Assembly: GCA_007125835.1 (NCBI GenBank)
Contig: SLCJ01000176.1
Span: 1-26,799, forward strand
Source: Verrucomicrobiales bacterium
GTDB taxonomy: Bacteria; Verrucomicrobiota; Verrucomicrobiia; Verrucomicrobiales; SLCJ01
Reading direction: 5' to 3'
DNA length: 26,799 nt
Shown piece after piece: positions 24,393-26,799 of this stretch (the first letter of the stretch is position 1; every line of letters starts with the position of its first letter). The notes beneath the pieces are model-generated. The model ran no database searches, was not told the origin of the DNA, and saw only the letters and a program-made list of their open reading frames with translations. The position numbers were made by a program, and so were the translations under genes.

Positions 24393-25053
24393 GGGAAAGG
24401 ATACGCGGGCGGGCGTGGAAGCGATGCGCGCCGAAGAACGTTCGTGAGTGTTGGATCAGCCAATTTTTTTGGGAAAGTCCGAATGCTTTAGCGATCTCTG
24501 TGCCTTGGAAACCGGCGCGCACGCTTACGGGCAGGTCGTGGCGTGTAGCGCGGCCGATCAGCGGCGAGATCAAGCGGCCCTGCCAGATGTGGAGGGCGCG
24601 GCGTTCAGGCTCCACGGAGATGATGCCGACCGAGTTTTTCACCAGTTCTCCGAGTGCCGCGAGGGCGGGTGCCTCGAAATGGTGCAGGAATAGGTTTGCG
24701 ATCAGCAGGTGGCGGCTGGCGATTTCCGGGAACGCATCCGGCGGCGCGAACAGGTCGCCTTGGTGCCATTGGATGGCTGGTGGAAGGCTGGCTGGACGTG
24801 GGGCGAGGTCGATGGCGGAGATGGGGGTGTCGGGGAAGGCGTGGTGTAGTGCGCGGCAGAGGTGCCCATCACCCGCGCCGAGTTCGATGATGGCCGCATT
24901 GCGCCATTCCGGCACCTTGCGGATGGTATTGACGATCCATCTCGGGTTGCCCATGAGGAGATTGACGAGGACGAGGTCGCGTCGTCCGCGACGGGCGTCG
25001 GGGTGGTCGTGTGGGAGGGAATCAAGCAGTTCGGGTTGGACGGTGCGCTCCAT
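24370..25053 (-). CDS. SAM-dependent methyltransferase
   Basis: From the ATG at 25053 the protein has 227 residues. Motif I for S-adenosylmethionine is IIELGAGDGHLCRAL (55-69), with the acidic end of strand 2 in ISAIDLAPRP, then the strand-4 region SRHLLIANLFLHHFEAPALA. RRGRRDLVLVN near the N-terminus and the ANLFLHHF pattern are typical of class I methyltransferases found beside type III PKS genes. It probably methylates an oxygen or carbon of the polyketide product, by analogy with SrsB-like tailoring, though it is not an isoprenylcysteine-type membrane enzyme. A start further upstream at 25092 would be only 11 bases from the ABC transporter stop and adds non-conserved residues. It overlaps the FAD oxidoreductase gene at its 3' end. 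Confidence 0.88.
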   Translation of the reverse strand: MERTVQPELLDSLPHDHPDARRGRRDLVLVNLLMGNPRWIVNTIRKVPEWRNAAIIELGAGDGHLCRALHHAFPDTPISAIDLAPRPASLPPAIQWHQGDLFAPPDAFPEIASRHLLIANLFLHHFEAPALAALGELVKNSVGIISVEPERRALHIWQGRLISPLIGRATRHDLPVSVRAGFQGTEIAKAFGLSQKNWLIQHSRTFFGAHRFHARPRILSHDAPPHA

Positions 25054-25102
25054 GGCGGTGTGCTGTGGGCGGCGTTGGGTGCCCGCGATCAACGAAAAAT
25101 AC

Positions 25103-26799
25103 TTACGCTTGAAGCGAGCCGCCGAACTGCAGTTGGTAGAGGTGCCTGTAGGTATCGCAGGTGCCTAGCAGTTCGCTGTGGTTGCCGACGGCGACGACCT
25201 GCCCCGCATCCATGACGATGATCGCATCGGCGGTGAGGATGGTGGACAGTCGGTGGGCGATGGCAATCACGGTTTTGCCCTCGCTCAGGGTGTCGATGGC
25301 CTCCTGGATGTGGCGCTCGGACTCGGAATCGAGGGCGGAGGTGGCTTCGTCGAGCAGGAGGATGGGGGCGTTGCGGACGAAGGCGCGGGCGATGCTGAGT
25401 CTTTGCTGTTGGCCGCCGGAGAGGTTGGACCCTTTGTCGCCGATGATGGTTTCGTAGCCTTTGGACTGGGCGTTGATGAATTCGTCGGCGTGGGCGTGGC
25501 GTGCCGCCTCGATGATCTGCTCGTCGGTGGCCTCGAGATTGCCGTAGCGGATGTTGTTGAGGATGGTGTCGTGAAAGAGGAACACGTCCTGATTGACGAT
25601 GCCGATGTGGTCGCGCAAGGAATGTTGGGTGATGCTGCGGATGTCCTTACCGTCGATAAGGATGGCCCCTTCGTCGGGGTCGTAGAAGCGGAGCAGCAGG
25701 GAAAACAGAGTGCTTTTGCCGGACCCGCTTTGGCCGACCAGCGCGTAGCGGCGTCCGGGTTCCATGTTGAGGGAGACCTCCTTTACGGCGGGGATACCGG
25801 GCTGGTAGGAGAACGTGACCTTGTCGAAAGAAATGGCGCCGCGGACGTTTTGCAGGGGTTGTGCGTCCGGGGCGTCGGGGATGTCGGGCGGGTGGTCGAG
25901 CACTTCGAAAACCTTGCTGGCGGCGATCAGGCATTTTTGCAGCATGATCTGCAACTGGGACAGCGCCTTGGCGTGCGGGTAGACGGCGATGAGTGAGGCG
26001 TAGAGGATGAGGAACGTGCCGGCGGACATGTTCACGTGCCACGCGTAGGCGAGGCCGAGGGCAATGCCGAGCGAGGCGACGGTTTCGACCATCGGGGCGA
26101 CGATTTCCATGGCCTTGCGCCAGCGCATCACCAGCTTTTCAATCTGCTTGCAGCCCTGATCGAAGCGGGCGCATTCGTATTCTTCGCGGGCCAGGGATTT
26201 GACGACACGGATGCCGGCAAAGGCCTCTTGCATGGTGACGAGCACCATGCCGGCCTCTTCTTCCTCTTTGCCGCCGGCTTTGCGGACTTTTTGGCTGATG
26301 TGGATTACAGGGAGGATGCAGAGAGGGAAGACGACGAAGGCGACGAGGGCGAATTTCCAGTCGAGGAAGAAAAGCATACCGACGAAAGTGACGATGGACA
26401 CCGGGTGCTTGACCATGCTGGCGGCGACATCGCTGCCTGCCGAGGCGACCATGCGCGTGCGGTTGAAAACCGTCTGCATCAGCTCGCCACCCTTGCTTTT
26501 GGAGTAGAAGCGCAGGGATTGGCCCATGAGGGCCTCGAAGCATTTGGAGCGCAGGTCGTAGAGGACGCGTTGCCCGACCCAGAGGATGAAATAGCGGCTG
26601 AGGTAGCCAAGGATTCCGCGGACGAGGATCAGCACGGGCACGATGCCGCACAGTGCGAGCACCGTCCACACGCCGTGCTCGCCGCTGAGTTCCGGGCGCG
26701 GCAGGTCGAAATTTCCGGCGATGGGTACGCGCCCGGTTTCCAGTGCCTCGTCCGAGGGCAGGACGATTTCGAAGACGTATTTCAGGCCGAGGATGACGA
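25103..26799 (-). CDS. MsbA-like ABC exporter (fused membrane and ATPase domains), N-terminus outside the window
   Basis: This is a type IV ABC half-transporter that works as a homodimer in the inner membrane. The frame stays open to the right edge, so the gene is 5'-truncated by the window; about 566 residues are present. The membrane part has LRSKCFEALMGQSLRFYSKS (coupling helix 1 region) and several helices. The ATPase has Walker A VGQSGSGKST, the Q-loop in IGIVNQDVFLFHDT, signature LSGGQQQRLSIARA, Walker B PILLLDEATSALD and the H-loop in AIAHRLSTI. MsbA exports lipid A in Gram-negatives; close relatives export lipids and other hydrophobic compounds. It lies 49 bases upstream of the methyltransferase on the same strand, so it may be co-transcribed with the polyketide genes and could move their product, but a housekeeping lipid flippase is equally possible. 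Confidence 0.93.
   Translation of the reverse strand, partial: VILGLKYVFEIVLPSDEALETGRVPIAGNFDLPRPELSGEHGVWTVLALCGIVPVLILVRGILGYLSRYFILWVGQRVLYDLRSKCFEALMGQSLRFYSKSKGGELMQTVFNRTRMVASAGSDVAASMVKHPVSIVTFVGMLFFLDWKFALVAFVVFPLCILPVIHISQKVRKAGGKEEEEAGMVLVTMQEAFAGIRVVKSLAREEYECARFDQGCKQIEKLVMRWRKAMEIVAPMVETVASLGIALGLAYAWHVNMSAGTFLILYASLIAVYPHAKALSQLQIMLQKCLIAASKVFEVLDHPPDIPDAPDAQPLQNVRGAISFDKVTFSYQPGIPAVKEVSLNMEPGRRYALVGQSGSGKSTLFSLLLRFYDPDEGAILIDGKDIRSITQHSLRDHIGIVNQDVFLFHDTILNNIRYGNLEATDEQIIEAARHAHADEFINAQSKGYETIIGDKGSNLSGGQQQRLSIARAFVRNAPILLLDEATSALDSESERHIQEAIDTLSEGKTVIAIAHRLSTILTADAIIVMDAGQVVAVGNHSELLGTCDTYRHLYQLQFGGSLQA

Overview
The window is GC-rich, densely coding DNA of a Gram-negative bacterium. 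LolC/E-type and MsbA-like transporters point to an outer membrane. The mix of MJ0042-like zinc-ribbon membrane protein, GYF/RDD membrane protein, RAYT-type transposase and EF-P with an extended loop suggests Verrucomicrobiota (Opitutae-like). That placement is an impression from protein families, not a phylogeny.

Layout. 1-605 (minus): degraded, frameshifted IS66-family transposase fragment with a probable left end at 605. 835-3056 (minus): dnaB followed by hisH, with a terminator overlapping the hisH stop. 3377-5680 (plus): large membrane protein with two zinc ribbons and a long acidic/Gly-rich linker. 5782-9357 (plus): purine cluster purC, purS-like, purL. 9811-12581 (minus): GYF/RDD membrane protein and a LolC/E-family permease with an unusual insertion. 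12724-13659 (plus): RAYT/Y1 transposase, divergent from lolC across an AT-rich hairpin. 14150-19835 (plus): serS, an ExoD-family membrane protein, efp and aconitase. 20108-22202 (plus): an M20-type carbamoyl-amidohydrolase and an isochorismatase-fold hydrolase. 22192-26799 (minus): an MsbA-like ABC exporter (N-terminus off the window), a methyltransferase, an FAD oxidoreductase and a type III polyketide synthase.

How the genes work together. PurS-like and PurL should form the FGAM synthase with a PurQ encoded elsewhere, and PurC acts later in the same pathway. The type III PKS, FAD enzyme and methyltransferase form a compact tailoring set like known phenolic-lipid operons (Streptomyces srs), with an ABC exporter directly upstream. 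The two hydrolases at 20.1-22.2 kb probably act in sequence on a carbamoylated (ureido) compound.

At the scale of the whole window, the plus strand is G-rich to about 5.7 kb, C-rich from about 5.7 to 12.65 kb, then strongly G-rich to the end, regardless of gene strand. The switch at 12.65 kb coincides with the hairpin beside the RAYT gene. I found no tRNA, rRNA, CRISPR array or recognisable riboswitch.
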